A stretch of 64,000 nt of DNA from Thermoflexus hugenholtzii JAD2 (GTDB lineage Bacteria; Chloroflexota; Chloroflexia; Chloroflexales; Roseiflexaceae). Shown in pieces: positions 9,165 to 18,044 of the stretch (positions are counted from its first letter, which is position 1; each line of letters starts with the position of its first letter). The position numbers were made by a program, and so were the translations under genes. Under the pieces are notes generated by a model that saw nothing but the letters and a program-made list of their open reading frames with translations, had not been told where the DNA came from and ran no database searches. The stretch spans positions 20,571 to 84,570 of the forward strand of contig CAMCVW010000009.1 in NCBI GenBank assembly GCA_945881915.1, read 5' to 3'.

Positions 9165-9911
9165 ATGCGGAAGAAACTCATCGCCGGTAATTGGAAGATG
9201 CACAAGACAATTGCTGAAGCGGTCGCACTCATTGATGCACTCCATGCTGCGCTCCCGTTTGTCCCTGCAGACCGCGACGTCGTGGTCTGCCCGACGTTCA
9301 CCGCACTGTCGTCTATTGCCGCTCGGCCACGCGGGCCGATTGGGATTGGCGCACAAAATGTGTACCCGGAGTCGCATGGAGCCTTCACGGGTGAAATTTC
9401 GCCCGCTATGTTGGCTGAAATCGGCTGTGCCTATGTGATTGTAGGCCACAGTGAGCGCAGAGCAATGTTTGGCGAGTCTGACGCGTTTATTGCGAAAAAA
9501 GCCGCTGCCGTGTTAGCCGCTGGGATGAGCCCCATCATCTGTGTCGGCGAAACAAAACAAGAGCGCGAATCAGGCCGCGCCCAATCTGTCGTGTTGGGCC
9601 AGGTCGCTGGGTCACTGGCAGGATTGGAAGGCCGCCTGGAGGACGTGGTCATCGCCTACGAGCCCGTCTGGGCAATCGGGACGGGTCTGACTGCAACTGC
9701 AGCGGACGCACAGACCATGCATGCAGCGATTCGCGCAGAACTGCGCCGCATCGGCGGGGCAGCAGCAGAACGCGTACGGATTCAATACGGCGGCAGTGTC
9801 AAGGCCGACAACGTCGACGAGCTCATGGCGCAACCCGATATCGATGGTGCGCTGGTCGGTGGAGCCGCCTTGGTCGCCGAGGGTTTTGCCCGGATCGCCA
9901 ACTATCGCTAG
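9165..9911 (+). CDS. tpiA: Triosephosphate isomerase
   Basis: Interconverts dihydroxyacetone phosphate and glyceraldehyde 3-phosphate in glycolysis. The 248-aa protein has the full active site: AGNWKMHK with Asn9 and Lys11, VGHSERR with His95, and AYEPVWAIGTG with catalytic Glu166 and loop 6, plus the phosphate-binding YGGSVK and GALVGGAAL near the C-terminus. Length is typical for the family. AAAGGAACC precedes the ATG. lon starts 38 nt downstream with no terminator between, so the two are likely co-transcribed. Confidence 0.98.
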   Translation: MRKKLIAGNWKMHKTIAEAVALIDALHAALPFVPADRDVVVCPTFTALSSIAARPRGPIGIGAQNVYPESHGAFTGEISPAMLAEIGCAYVIVGHSERRAMFGESDAFIAKKAAAVLAAGMSPIICVGETKQERESGRAQSVVLGQVAGSLAGLEGRLEDVVIAYEPVWAIGTGLTATAADAQTMHAAIRAELRRIGGAAAERVRIQYGGSVKADNVDELMAQPDIDGALVGGAALVAEGFARIANYR

Positions 9912-9949
9912 CAACTCGTGCGGGTTCCGCACCGTGAATAGGTGAATGA

Positions 9950-12307
9950 ATGACCGATACAGCGTCACTTCCAACGACCGAGCAATCCCTGTACCCGCTG
10001 GTCGTCCTCGGCGAAATGGTCATCATGCCGATGATGACGGTGCCGTTGCAAATCGGCCAAGGCAAGTCATTCCGGGCACTCGAAGTCGCCTGGGAGGCAA
10101 AGCAAAACGTCCTGCTGATTTTTGTGCCCGAGTCGCACATCGAACAGTATAAAAACGGCACACCGGAATCACTGCCCACAGTGGGCGTCACCGCGCGCCT
10201 GGAAGAATTTATCAAACTCCCCGATGGAACCGCCCGCATCATCCTCGAAGGTTTGCAGCGCGCGGTTTTCGACGGACTCCAACAAATCGATCCGTACTAC
10301 ATCGTCGCTGCGCAGCCTATTGTCGATCCCGTCGTCACCGGGATGGAGATAGAGGCGTTGATGGACACCGTCAAACAACAGGTCGACGAATTCGTCGACA
10401 GCCTTGGTGAAGTGCCCCAAGAAGCCGTCACGTTTGTGCGCCGCATCGACACTCCTGGTCATTTGGCGGACATCGTCACCTATGCTCCCGCGTTCGACTT
10501 CGATGAACGGGTCATCATCCTCAACGAAATCGACCCGGTGGAACGCCTCAGCAAAACCCAGCGTATGCTGGCACGCCACCTCGAACTGATGAAAATTCGT
10601 CAAAAAATCCAGCAGGATACCAAAGAAATACTAGATCAGGGCCAAAAAGAATTCTTCCTGCGTGAGCAGATTCGGGTCATACGCAAAGAACTCGGCGAAG
10701 ACGAGGATCTCGACGATCCGCTGGAGGATCTCAAAAAACGTGTGACAGCGCTCGTAGCCCCCGAAGCAGTCAAAGAACAAGCGTTGCGCGAATTTAAACG
10801 GCTCGCCCAACAAGGTCCCGGTAGCCCCGAAGCAGGCGTGATTCGTTCGTATATCGAATGGTTGCTGGTGTTACCGTGGATGCTCGAAGAACTCGCGCCC
10901 ATCGACATCGCGCGCGCCCAGACCATATTGGACGAAGATCACTTTGGCCTCGAAAAGGTCAAGGAACGCATCGTCGAATACATTGCTGTTCGTAAACTCG
11001 TCGGTACGAAAATGCGTTCGCCGATCTTGTGCCTCGTCGGTCCTCCGGGTGTGGGCAAAACCTCCCTGGGTCGATCCATTGCACGTGCACTCGAGCGCCA
11101 ATTCGTTCGTATGAGCCTCGGTGGAGTGCGTGATGAAGCCGAAATCCGCGGTCATCGTCGCACCTACATCGGTGCGATGCCCGGCCGTATCATCCAGGGC
11201 ATGAAGACCGCCAAAGCACGCACGACGGTATTTGTCTTGGACGAAATAGACAAGGTCGGCCAAGACTTCCGCGGCGATCCGACGTCGGCATTACTCGAAG
11301 TGCTCGATCCCGAACAAAACGGTGCTTTTTCGGACCATTACCTCGAAGTGCCCTTCGATTTGTCGCAGGTCGTCTTTGTGGCGACCGCCAACCAACTCGA
11401 TACCATCCCCGCACCGTTGCGTGATCGGATGGAAATCATCGAGGTCAATGGATACACCGAAGAAGAAAAACTCGGTATCGCGACACGATTCCTGATGCCC
11501 AAGCAATGTGAAGCACACGGCGTCACCAGCGAGGTGCTGACCATCAGTGAAGCAGCAATTGTGCGAATCATCCAGGGCTACACACGAGAATCCGGTGTAC
11601 GTTCGCTCGAACGTGAGCTTGCAACCATCTGCCGCAAAATCGCGCGTCGCGTCGCCGAGAATGTCGGTGAACCGTTCGCGCTGATTCACGTCGATGTGGC
11701 ACAGATTCCCGACTACCTCGGCATTGAGCGGTTCACGCATGGATTGGCAGAAGAGCAAGACGAAGTAGGCGTGGCAATGGGTGTCGCTTGGACATCGGTT
11801 GGTGGTGAGACCCTTTCGATCGAAGTGTTGCCGATTGTGGGCAAAGGTCCGTTGCAGTTGACCGGGCAACTCGGTGATGTCATGAAGGAATCAGCCCAGA
11901 CAGCGTTGAGTTACGCCCGCTCGCAGCTCGACATCTGGGGAGTGCCGGCCAACTACTTCGACGAACACGTGATTCACATCCATGTACCCGAAGGTGCGGT
12001 CCCCAAGGATGGCCCCTCGGCGGGCATCACCATGACCACTGCGCTCATCTCGGCGATGACCGGCAAAAAAATCCGACGCGACGTGGCAATGACCGGTGAA
12101 GTCACATTGCGAGGCAAAGTCTTACCCATCGGCGGGCTGAAGGAAAAAACCCTCGCGGCCCATCGCGCCGGCATCAAAACCTTCATATTGCCGATTGCGA
12201 ACGCCAAGGATATTGCAGAACTGCCTGACAAGATTCGGGCCGATTTAGAATTGATTCCTGTGTCGACGATGGACGAAGTACTCGCAGTCGCATTCGTCAA
12301 ATCCTGA
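9950..12307 (+). CDS. lon: ATP-dependent protease Lon
   Basis: Cytoplasmic AAA+ serine protease that degrades misfolded and regulatory proteins. The 785-aa chain has the N-terminal substrate-binding LAN domain (about 15-210), a coiled middle region, Walker A GPPGVGKT at 364-371, Walker B VFVLDEIDKVG, and the C-terminal protease domain with the Ser690-Lys733 dyad (PKDGPSAG and GGLKEKT). The 43-residue Ser-Lys spacing equals that of the E. coli enzyme. Length is normal and nothing is missing. It is the last gene of the tpiA-lon unit, which a hairpin closes at 12322. No heat-shock operator is evident upstream because lon sits 38 nt behind tpiA. Confidence 0.98.
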   Translation: MTDTASLPTTEQSLYPLVVLGEMVIMPMMTVPLQIGQGKSFRALEVAWEAKQNVLLIFVPESHIEQYKNGTPESLPTVGVTARLEEFIKLPDGTARIILEGLQRAVFDGLQQIDPYYIVAAQPIVDPVVTGMEIEALMDTVKQQVDEFVDSLGEVPQEAVTFVRRIDTPGHLADIVTYAPAFDFDERVIILNEIDPVERLSKTQRMLARHLELMKIRQKIQQDTKEILDQGQKEFFLREQIRVIRKELGEDEDLDDPLEDLKKRVTALVAPEAVKEQALREFKRLAQQGPGSPEAGVIRSYIEWLLVLPWMLEELAPIDIARAQTILDEDHFGLEKVKERIVEYIAVRKLVGTKMRSPILCLVGPPGVGKTSLGRSIARALERQFVRMSLGGVRDEAEIRGHRRTYIGAMPGRIIQGMKTAKARTTVFVLDEIDKVGQDFRGDPTSALLEVLDPEQNGAFSDHYLEVPFDLSQVVFVATANQLDTIPAPLRDRMEIIEVNGYTEEEKLGIATRFLMPKQCEAHGVTSEVLTISEAAIVRIIQGYTRESGVRSLERELATICRKIARRVAENVGEPFALIHVDVAQIPDYLGIERFTHGLAEEQDEVGVAMGVAWTSVGGETLSIEVLPIVGKGPLQLTGQLGDVMKESAQTALSYARSQLDIWGVPANYFDEHVIHIHVPEGAVPKDGPSAGITMTTALISAMTGKKIRRDVAMTGEVTLRGKVLPIGGLKEKTLAAHRAGIKTFILPIANAKDIAELPDKIRADLELIPVSTMDEVLAVAFVKS

Positions 12308-12321
12308 GTCAAGGAGGAAGT

Positions 12322-12358
12322 CCCCCGCAGCACGAGCGCTGCAGGGGGCTTTTGTTTC
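12322..12358 (+). terminator. Rho-independent terminator after lon
   Basis: CCCCCGCAGC pairs with GCTGCAGGGGG (10 bp with one bulged A) around a 6-nt loop, followed by CTTTTGTTT. It starts 15 nt after the lon stop codon. Confidence 0.88.
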
Positions 12359-12517
12359 GAGAATTGAATTTCTCCGGTCTCTGTTGACACATGAGACCTT
12401 GTTCATCGTGAAATTAAACAGTTCACTGATCAAGTTTTAATCCATTTTGTTAAAAATAACTGAATAATCAGAGCATCTTGCAGTATTGTTTCTATAGTTA
12501 CAAATGAAAGGAACTAT

Positions 12518-14641
12518 ATGCGTGTAAAATTATCACGACGATTTTTCTTAGGTGCAGCTACAGTAGTTAGTGCAAACGCTTTTGTAAGTAGTTGCATCAG
12601 TAACATCGATGAACAGGCTATACCGACAGCAGTTAGTGAAGCAGTCACACCGAGCGTCGCAGTGGTGCAGCCTACAGAGAGTCTGACACAAGCTGAAATA
12701 CCATCTGTTGTAGTTCCATCTCCTACAGCTGTTGCACAAATCGATACAACAGAGTATTTCAAAGGTGTAAAAGCATTCAATCCAACACGTATCACAGTTG
12801 GTTCAGACAGAATAGCTGTTATAAATGAGTTTGGCAATGTGCTTCGCCTTTCGACTTACTTACCCTATCAAGATGGCACCGAAAGTCTAATTGAGTTCTA
12901 CAGTCAAGAAGAAGAAAGAAATGGTTTAGAATATAGATTTTTTTCACTCGAAAGCAGGTTGAGTGTTGACATGGGCGGTGTAATACGACCGCTGTACCAG
13001 AATTTTTTCATAGACGAAGCCCTTCGCAATTTATCCAATACGGGGTATGTTCATGAGATTTATACTGCGAATGGAGCCAATTTTGCAAAAGATCAATATG
13101 GTACTGTGGTCACAACAAGTAATGAAGTTGGACTTCCAAACAACATTCTTGATAACGTACAACAGGTTGCTTCCTCTGGAAACCACATACTTTTTTTGAC
13201 TATTGATGCACAATCTGGTAATTCCAATGTGATTTCGTGGGGATCAAACACGAACGGCGAAACACTGGTCCCAGTCGGACTTACAGGGGTTCAATCAATA
13301 GTAGCGGGAAACGGATTTTCTGCTGCGCTATTGAATGATGGGACTGTAACCTGTTGGGGGTTGGTCAAACCGGTTGCAGGGAAATTCCGAAAGATAGTCG
13401 CTGGGTCTGATTGCATCGCAGGTATCACTGATCAAGGTAATCTCGTTGTATGGGGGGTTGACACTGTCGATAGAATTACGGATACTTTTGTACCTTCGGA
13501 TATCGGCGAAATTAAAGATTTTTCCGTTGGTGGGAATAAACTAGGGATACTCACTTCTGATAACAATGTTTTGGTGTACGAAATCTTTTCAAGAAGTGAA
13601 GTTTCCAATTATGCATCAACAGGAAAAAGATCACTACCCGCACAGATCTGTGACAAAAGAGTGGTTTTTGATTCTCGTGAGTTCGAAAAATTCACCTCTG
13701 TCCATGCATATGCTAACGCCTTTGCTGTGATGAAAGAAAACAATGATTTCATCCTCTTTGGTAGAGACGAGGGGTTGAACTATGGTGAATTTGCTGGACT
13801 ATATTTTTCATTCGAAGCGTTAAATGAATTACGCGGCAAGACGTTAAAATTTAGTACTATTAGTACTTCAATTGTGGTCACCACTGATAAGAAAATTGCA
13901 TTTGCGATGTCATCAATAGAAGAGGGAACTTCCGCACTCCTTCAATATCTGGAGTTGAAAAAACTTGATGATGTTTCGGAAGTATGTACAGGTGATTTGC
14001 TTGCAACCTACAGTGTTCCACTTCCGTTGTTTGGTTATGCACTGATTGGTGGAAAAGTAGTGTGGTTTACACGTGATGCCTCAGAGTTCCCCGATCCGTA
14101 CCCAGAAGTAACCAAAAACCTAACGGACATCATTACATTGGATCAGGGCTATGGGTACCACATTGCCCTTCGAAGTGATGGATTAGTATTTGCTTGGGGG
14201 AGAAATGATATCTGCACACAGGTCCCCCTCGGTCTAAAGTCTGTGAAAAAAATCGTTGCCGGAAGTCATCATGTAATTGCCCTCAAAGACGATGGTACCG
14301 TGGTAACGTGGGGCTATGAACAACGATATTATGAAAACACTATGACTCCAGCACTCACCAATGTTGTGGATGTTGGAGCGAGCAAGGACTCGTATGAAAA
14401 GCCTTCTTTTTCTCCCAGTCTCTACGAAATGTTCCCCGAAGAACCTTTTTATCCCGGTCACTTCATTGCAGTCGACAATTCAGGCAGTGTGCATGTGTGG
14501 GGGGACAACAATCATGGACAAAGTTCTATCCCCGCAAAGTTACCTAAAGTAGTCGCAGTCGCTGCTGGCGATGGGTATTCCTCGGTTTTGACCGCGGAAG
14601 GACATGTCGTATGTTGGGGCCGATTTAACTTGATAATCTGA
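12518..14641 (+). CDS. RCC1-repeat beta-propeller protein, predicted Tat-exported lipoprotein
   Basis: A 707-aa protein. The N-terminus has a twin-arginine motif SRRFFLG (6-12), a short hydrophobic stretch and VSSC ending at Cys26, so Tat export with lipidation at Cys26 is predicted. A Thr/Pro/Val linker follows. The rest contains RCC1-type blades, clearest near residues 232-280 (WGSNTNGETLVPVGL, then VAGNGFSAALLNDGTVTCWG), near 535-605 (ALRSDGLVFAWGRN, IALKDDGTVVTWG) and at the C-terminus (HVWGDNNHGQSSIP). RCC1 propellers bind proteins or ligands; the partner is unknown. Base composition is clearly more AT-rich than the neighbours and codon use differs, which suggests transfer. Terminators flank it on both sides. 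Confidence 0.85.
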   Translation: MRVKLSRRFFLGAATVVSANAFVSSCISNIDEQAIPTAVSEAVTPSVAVVQPTESLTQAEIPSVVVPSPTAVAQIDTTEYFKGVKAFNPTRITVGSDRIAVINEFGNVLRLSTYLPYQDGTESLIEFYSQEEERNGLEYRFFSLESRLSVDMGGVIRPLYQNFFIDEALRNLSNTGYVHEIYTANGANFAKDQYGTVVTTSNEVGLPNNILDNVQQVASSGNHILFLTIDAQSGNSNVISWGSNTNGETLVPVGLTGVQSIVAGNGFSAALLNDGTVTCWGLVKPVAGKFRKIVAGSDCIAGITDQGNLVVWGVDTVDRITDTFVPSDIGEIKDFSVGGNKLGILTSDNNVLVYEIFSRSEVSNYASTGKRSLPAQICDKRVVFDSREFEKFTSVHAYANAFAVMKENNDFILFGRDEGLNYGEFAGLYFSFEALNELRGKTLKFSTISTSIVVTTDKKIAFAMSSIEEGTSALLQYLELKKLDDVSEVCTGDLLATYSVPLPLFGYALIGGKVVWFTRDASEFPDPYPEVTKNLTDIITLDQGYGYHIALRSDGLVFAWGRNDICTQVPLGLKSVKKIVAGSHHVIALKDDGTVVTWGYEQRYYENTMTPALTNVVDVGASKDSYEKPSFSPSLYEMFPEEPFYPGHFIAVDNSGSVHVWGDNNHGQSSIPAKLPKVVAVAAGDGYSSVLTAEGHVVCWGRFNLII

Positions 14642-14672
14642 TAACCAGCGAATAAACTTTCATGGAACAAAG

Positions 14673-14698
14673 AGACTTGTGGCGTGCGCCACAAGTCT
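14673..14698. terminator. Bidirectional terminator between convergent genes
   Basis: A perfect 11-bp stem, AGACTTGTGGC with GCCACAAGTCT, around a GTGC loop. It is followed by TTATCTT on the plus strand and by CTTTGTT on the minus strand. It serves the RCC1 gene (stop at 14641) and the leftward PspC gene, whose stop codon abuts it. Confidence 0.85.
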
Positions 14699-15082
14699 TT
14701 ATCTTCTTGAACCAAACAAAATAATCCCACCGATGATGAGCAATGCAGGTAACGCATATTTCCATACCTGTGGTCCAAACAACACGTTGATGAGCATGTA
14801 TGCACCGATGAGCATCAGGACACTCGCGACGGTGACCCGGCGTTCGTTGATGCTCGACTGTTCGAACGTATACGGCTGAATGACGGTGCCGGAGCGTTCT
14901 TCGGGCATGATGAACCATAGGACAATGTACGCCAATACCCCGGTCCCAAAGCCGATAACCAGGATGAGGAAGATCAGGCGTACCACCCATATCTCGAGTG
15001 ACAAGGCGCGGGCGATGCCGCTACAGACACCTGCGACCATTGCGTCGCTACGGCTACGAAAAAAACGGGTGTGGGTGCTCAT
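14699..15082 (-). CDS. PspC domain-containing membrane protein
   Basis: A 127-aa protein. Residues 5-60 match the PspC domain: FFRSRSDAMVAGVCSGIARALSLEIWVVRLIFL, then a hydrophobic segment ending in WFIMPEE. Two more membrane segments follow (VASVLMLIGAYMLI and YALPALLIIGGIILFG), as in the longer PspC proteins of Gram-positive and Chloroflexota genomes. PspC proteins sense or relieve envelope stress; the exact role here is unknown. The ATG at 15082 has AGGAGGTCC directly upstream, while a longer frame to 15127 has no site. The aldehyde dehydrogenase gene ends 57 nt upstream in the same direction. Confidence 0.88.
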   Translation of the reverse strand: MSTHTRFFRSRSDAMVAGVCSGIARALSLEIWVVRLIFLILVIGFGTGVLAYIVLWFIMPEERSGTVIQPYTFEQSSINERRVTVASVLMLIGAYMLINVLFGPQVWKYALPALLIIGGIILFGSRR

Positions 15083-15139
15083 TGGACCTCCTGTAACAAT
15101 CGGGCGTAGGACGCGCCGATGGTACATTTGGTTGCAGGA

Positions 15140-16561
15140 CTACGCGAGATTAATGACCATCAACTTTGGCTCGGTCATTTCTTCGATGGCGTAGCGTACC
15201 CCCTCGCGACCAAATCCCGACTGTTTGACGCCGCCGTACGGCATCGGGTCGAGGCGCCAGGTAGGCATGTCATTGATTATCAGCCCCCCCACCTCGAGGA
15301 CATCATACGCACGGTAGATACGCCCTACATCACGCGTAAAGACCGCCGCCTGTAGACCGAAGTCACTGTCGTTGACGAGTGCGAGGGCTTCTTCGTAGGT
15401 GTCGTATGGTGTAATCGTCACGACCGGCGCAAACACTTCGCGGCAGTTGACCTGCAACCGAGGACCAGCGTCCGTGATGATGGTTGGTCGGACGATGCCT
15501 CCACTCACCGTCCCGCCGGTGACAAATGTCGCGCCGGCAGCCCGTGCTTCGGCGAACCAATCGGCGACGCGTTGTGCTTCAAGCGGAGCAATCAGCGAAC
15601 ACAGATCCGCCGATTCATCGAGAGGGTGCCCGACCACCAGCCGTTCGACACCGGCTTTCATGGCAGCGACGAACGCCGGATATACAGCGCGTTGCACAAA
15701 AATCCGTTGGACGCTGATGCAGCTCTGACCGGCGTAGTTAAATCCACCAGCCACGCATTTTGCTGCTGCTGAGGCAATGTCTGCATCGTCGTGGACGATG
15801 ACCCCGGCGTTGCCTCCGAGCTCGAGCGTAATTCGCTTGCGGCCACACTGTGACTTCAATTGCCAGCCGACCGCTGGCGAACCGGTGAAGCTCAATAATG
15901 CGATGCGATCGTCGGTAATCAACGCCTGTGCGTCACTACTCGCCACCGGAAGGACACTCAGTGCACCTGCAGGCCACCCCGCGGCGATAATTGCATCGCC
16001 CAACAGGAGTGCTGCGGTGGGGGTCTGCGAGGCTGGCTTGAGGACGATGGGGCAGCCAGCCGCCAGAGCAGGGGCAACTTTGTGCGCTACCAAATTTAGC
16101 GGGAAGTTGAAGGGCGCGATGGCTGCCACCGGACCAATGGGCACCCGTTTGACCGTGGCATGGCGTTGTTCCCCGCCGGCAGCGCGGTCGAGTCGTAAGA
16201 CTTCGTCGTGACTCTGACTACACTCATCCGCAGCAGTTTCGAAGGTGGTCATGGCGCGTTGTACTTCGCCACGGGCTTGCAGGATGGGTTTGCCGGCTTC
16301 GAGCGCAATTGCCTGGGCAAAGACTTCACGCTGCGCACCGAGTGTCGCCGCCACCGTGCGCAGAATGCGTGCCCGAACATGGGCTGGTAAGGCTCGCGTC
16401 TGCACAAACGAGGCATGTGCAGCGGCAATTGCAACGTCGACATCGGTTTGAGTGGCCCGACCGACTGCTCCGATGGGAGTATTGTCGTATGGGCAATGAA
16501 TCATCGGTCCTGGGCGGTCGGTGTGCACACCTGCCAACAAAATAGGTCGAGGAGCAGTCAT
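15140..16561 (-). CDS. NAD(P)-dependent aldehyde dehydrogenase
   Basis: A 473-aa aldehyde dehydrogenase superfamily enzyme. The catalytic Cys281 lies in AGQSCISVQR and the general base Glu247 in LELGGNAG, with the usual 34-residue spacing. FNFPLNLVAHKVAPALAAGCP and the C-terminal PYGGVKQSGFGREGVRYAIEEMTE are the cofactor and oligomer motifs. The closest recognised subgroup is the lactaldehyde/glyceraldehyde-3-phosphate-type dehydrogenases, but the substrate is not fixed by sequence. The ATG at 16561 follows GGAGG. A frame extending to 16951 only shadows the upstream peptidase gene. The M1 peptidase gene ends 16 nt before it, so it belongs to that leftward operon. Confidence 0.93.
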   Translation of the reverse strand: MTAPRPILLAGVHTDRPGPMIHCPYDNTPIGAVGRATQTDVDVAIAAAHASFVQTRALPAHVRARILRTVAATLGAQREVFAQAIALEAGKPILQARGEVQRAMTTFETAADECSQSHDEVLRLDRAAGGEQRHATVKRVPIGPVAAIAPFNFPLNLVAHKVAPALAAGCPIVLKPASQTPTAALLLGDAIIAAGWPAGALSVLPVASSDAQALITDDRIALLSFTGSPAVGWQLKSQCGRKRITLELGGNAGVIVHDDADIASAAAKCVAGGFNYAGQSCISVQRIFVQRAVYPAFVAAMKAGVERLVVGHPLDESADLCSLIAPLEAQRVADWFAEARAAGATFVTGGTVSGGIVRPTIITDAGPRLQVNCREVFAPVVTITPYDTYEEALALVNDSDFGLQAAVFTRDVGRIYRAYDVLEVGGLIINDMPTWRLDPMPYGGVKQSGFGREGVRYAIEEMTEPKLMVINLA

Positions 16562-16577
16562 AGAATACCTCCGTGTA

Positions 16578-18044
16578 TCAGGGACGAATCCATGTCCGGT
16601 AGAGTGTGTCGAGTGCGCAGGTGCATTGATTTGTTGCCAGCTCGTAGAGAGAGTCACTGTCGGCAATCTGGTATCGGTACGTTGCGACGTACTCTTGCAA
16701 CACGCGGCCGAAGCTGTGTGCTCCAATTTGCATACGAAGTGCTTCGTAGAACAACGCACCTTTTGCATATGCGAGGACATTGAACGAGTAGAGCGTATAT
16801 GTGCGCATGTGTTGATCGACAGGACCGTCGAGTTCACGTTCGATGAGATTGTCATATTGCTGTTGGAAGCTGGCGAGCTCGCTTTGGGCAGCCTCTTCGC
16901 CTTCGAAGGCTCGCAGATAGATGACCTGCGCGTAGGTAGCGATTGCCTCATCCACCCAGGCGTCCGTCTGGACGTCGTTCCCTACCAGATTATAAAACCA
17001 CTGATGCGCGACTTCGTGCACGACTGTGCGCTCGAGTCTGCTGGGTTTGGCCACGGTCGCAGCTTGCATCAGCAGCAGTCCTGGGTATTCGACTCCATAG
17101 AACGATGATGCATCGACGGCGACGATGTCGAGCTCATTGTAGGGGTATTGACCGAATTGTGCGTTGAACAGTCTGAGTGCGCGACTTGCGTAGTGCATGG
17201 TCTGTGCACTCCCCGCGACCTCGTCTGCGTCGACATAGACATTGATGCGTGTACCATCTACCATCCGTGTGGTAACGGGCAAGGTCGTCAGCACAAAGGT
17301 AAAGTCGCGCTGCAATCCACTCACCACCCGCACCGTGCGGGTATCACCCGTGAAGGTCTGGGTGATGGCGGTACCGGTACTCACCAATTGGTGCGTGGCA
17401 GGTATCGTCAACGTGACGTCGTAGAGTGCGATTGGGCTATTGACCAAATCGCCTTTGGTATCAGGATCTGTGATATCCCACATTCCGCCTTGCCAGGTAG
17501 TCAACAGGGGGTACGCAGAAGCGAACGAAAGCGTCCGCCCGTCGTCATTAAAGGCCCCATATTTGGTCTTCCCGACATCCAGAGGAATGGATGTCTGGTA
17601 CTCCAGGGTGACCACTCCCGTCGCTCCGTTGCGTACCGCGGTGGGCAGCCGCAGGGTCACAATCGAGTGCGAGAGATTGTAATGGAATGGGGTAACAATA
17701 CCATCGACGAATGCCCGTTGAATGCGCGTCTGTCCCGCGAAGTCACTGAGATTTGCATACAGTCGGAACGGTAGTTCTCTGATTGATGCTCCCGTGTGAT
17801 TAACCCACGCGAGTGTCTGGCGCATCTGGAGGGTACGCGTGCGCACATCCACACTACCAACCATGGTGTAGCGCGGGGCATCATCGTGAAGGACAATGTC
17901 GTTTTGGGTAGTGGGATGCATGGCTAACCGTTGTAACGATCGCTCTGGCGCGGCGCTAACCTGCATACCCATGTACATCAGCATTGTCGCAATGACGACA
18001 GCGCCGGTGTACATCCGCCGGGAGTGAGACATGCGTCCGTTCAT
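16578..18044 (-). CDS. Secreted M1-family zinc metallopeptidase
   Basis: A 488-aa protein with an N-terminal signal peptide (hydrophobic AVVIATMLMYMGMQVSA, cleavage near residue 31). The gluzincin motif HEVAHQW gives His343, Glu344 and His347, and DEAIATY supplies the third ligand Glu366, 19 residues after His347 as in M1 aminopeptidases. YGVEYPGLLLM stands where M1 enzymes have the GxMEN substrate motif, so the exopeptidase motif is altered. The start overlaps the stop of the upstream alpha/beta hydrolase by 4 nt (ATGA), indicating translational coupling. An extracytoplasmic peptide-processing role is likely. Confidence 0.92.
   Translation of the reverse strand: MNGRMSHSRRMYTGAVVIATMLMYMGMQVSAAPERSLQRLAMHPTTQNDIVLHDDAPRYTMVGSVDVRTRTLQMRQTLAWVNHTGASIRELPFRLYANLSDFAGQTRIQRAFVDGIVTPFHYNLSHSIVTLRLPTAVRNGATGVVTLEYQTSIPLDVGKTKYGAFNDDGRTLSFASAYPLLTTWQGGMWDITDPDTKGDLVNSPIALYDVTLTIPATHQLVSTGTAITQTFTGDTRTVRVVSGLQRDFTFVLTTLPVTTRMVDGTRINVYVDADEVAGSAQTMHYASRALRLFNAQFGQYPYNELDIVAVDASSFYGVEYPGLLLMQAATVAKPSRLERTVVHEVAHQWFYNLVGNDVQTDAWVDEAIATYAQVIYLRAFEGEEAAQSELASFQQQYDNLIERELDGPVDQHMRTYTLYSFNVLAYAKGALFYEALRMQIGAHSFGRVLQEYVATYRYQIADSDSLYELATNQCTCALDTLYRTWIRP

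Noticed and set aside
16562..16951. N-terminal extension of the aldehyde dehydrogenase frame
   Set aside because: It only shadows the M1 peptidase gene, reads as low-quality Ser/Thr/Arg sequence, and the real start at 16561 has a GGAGG site.
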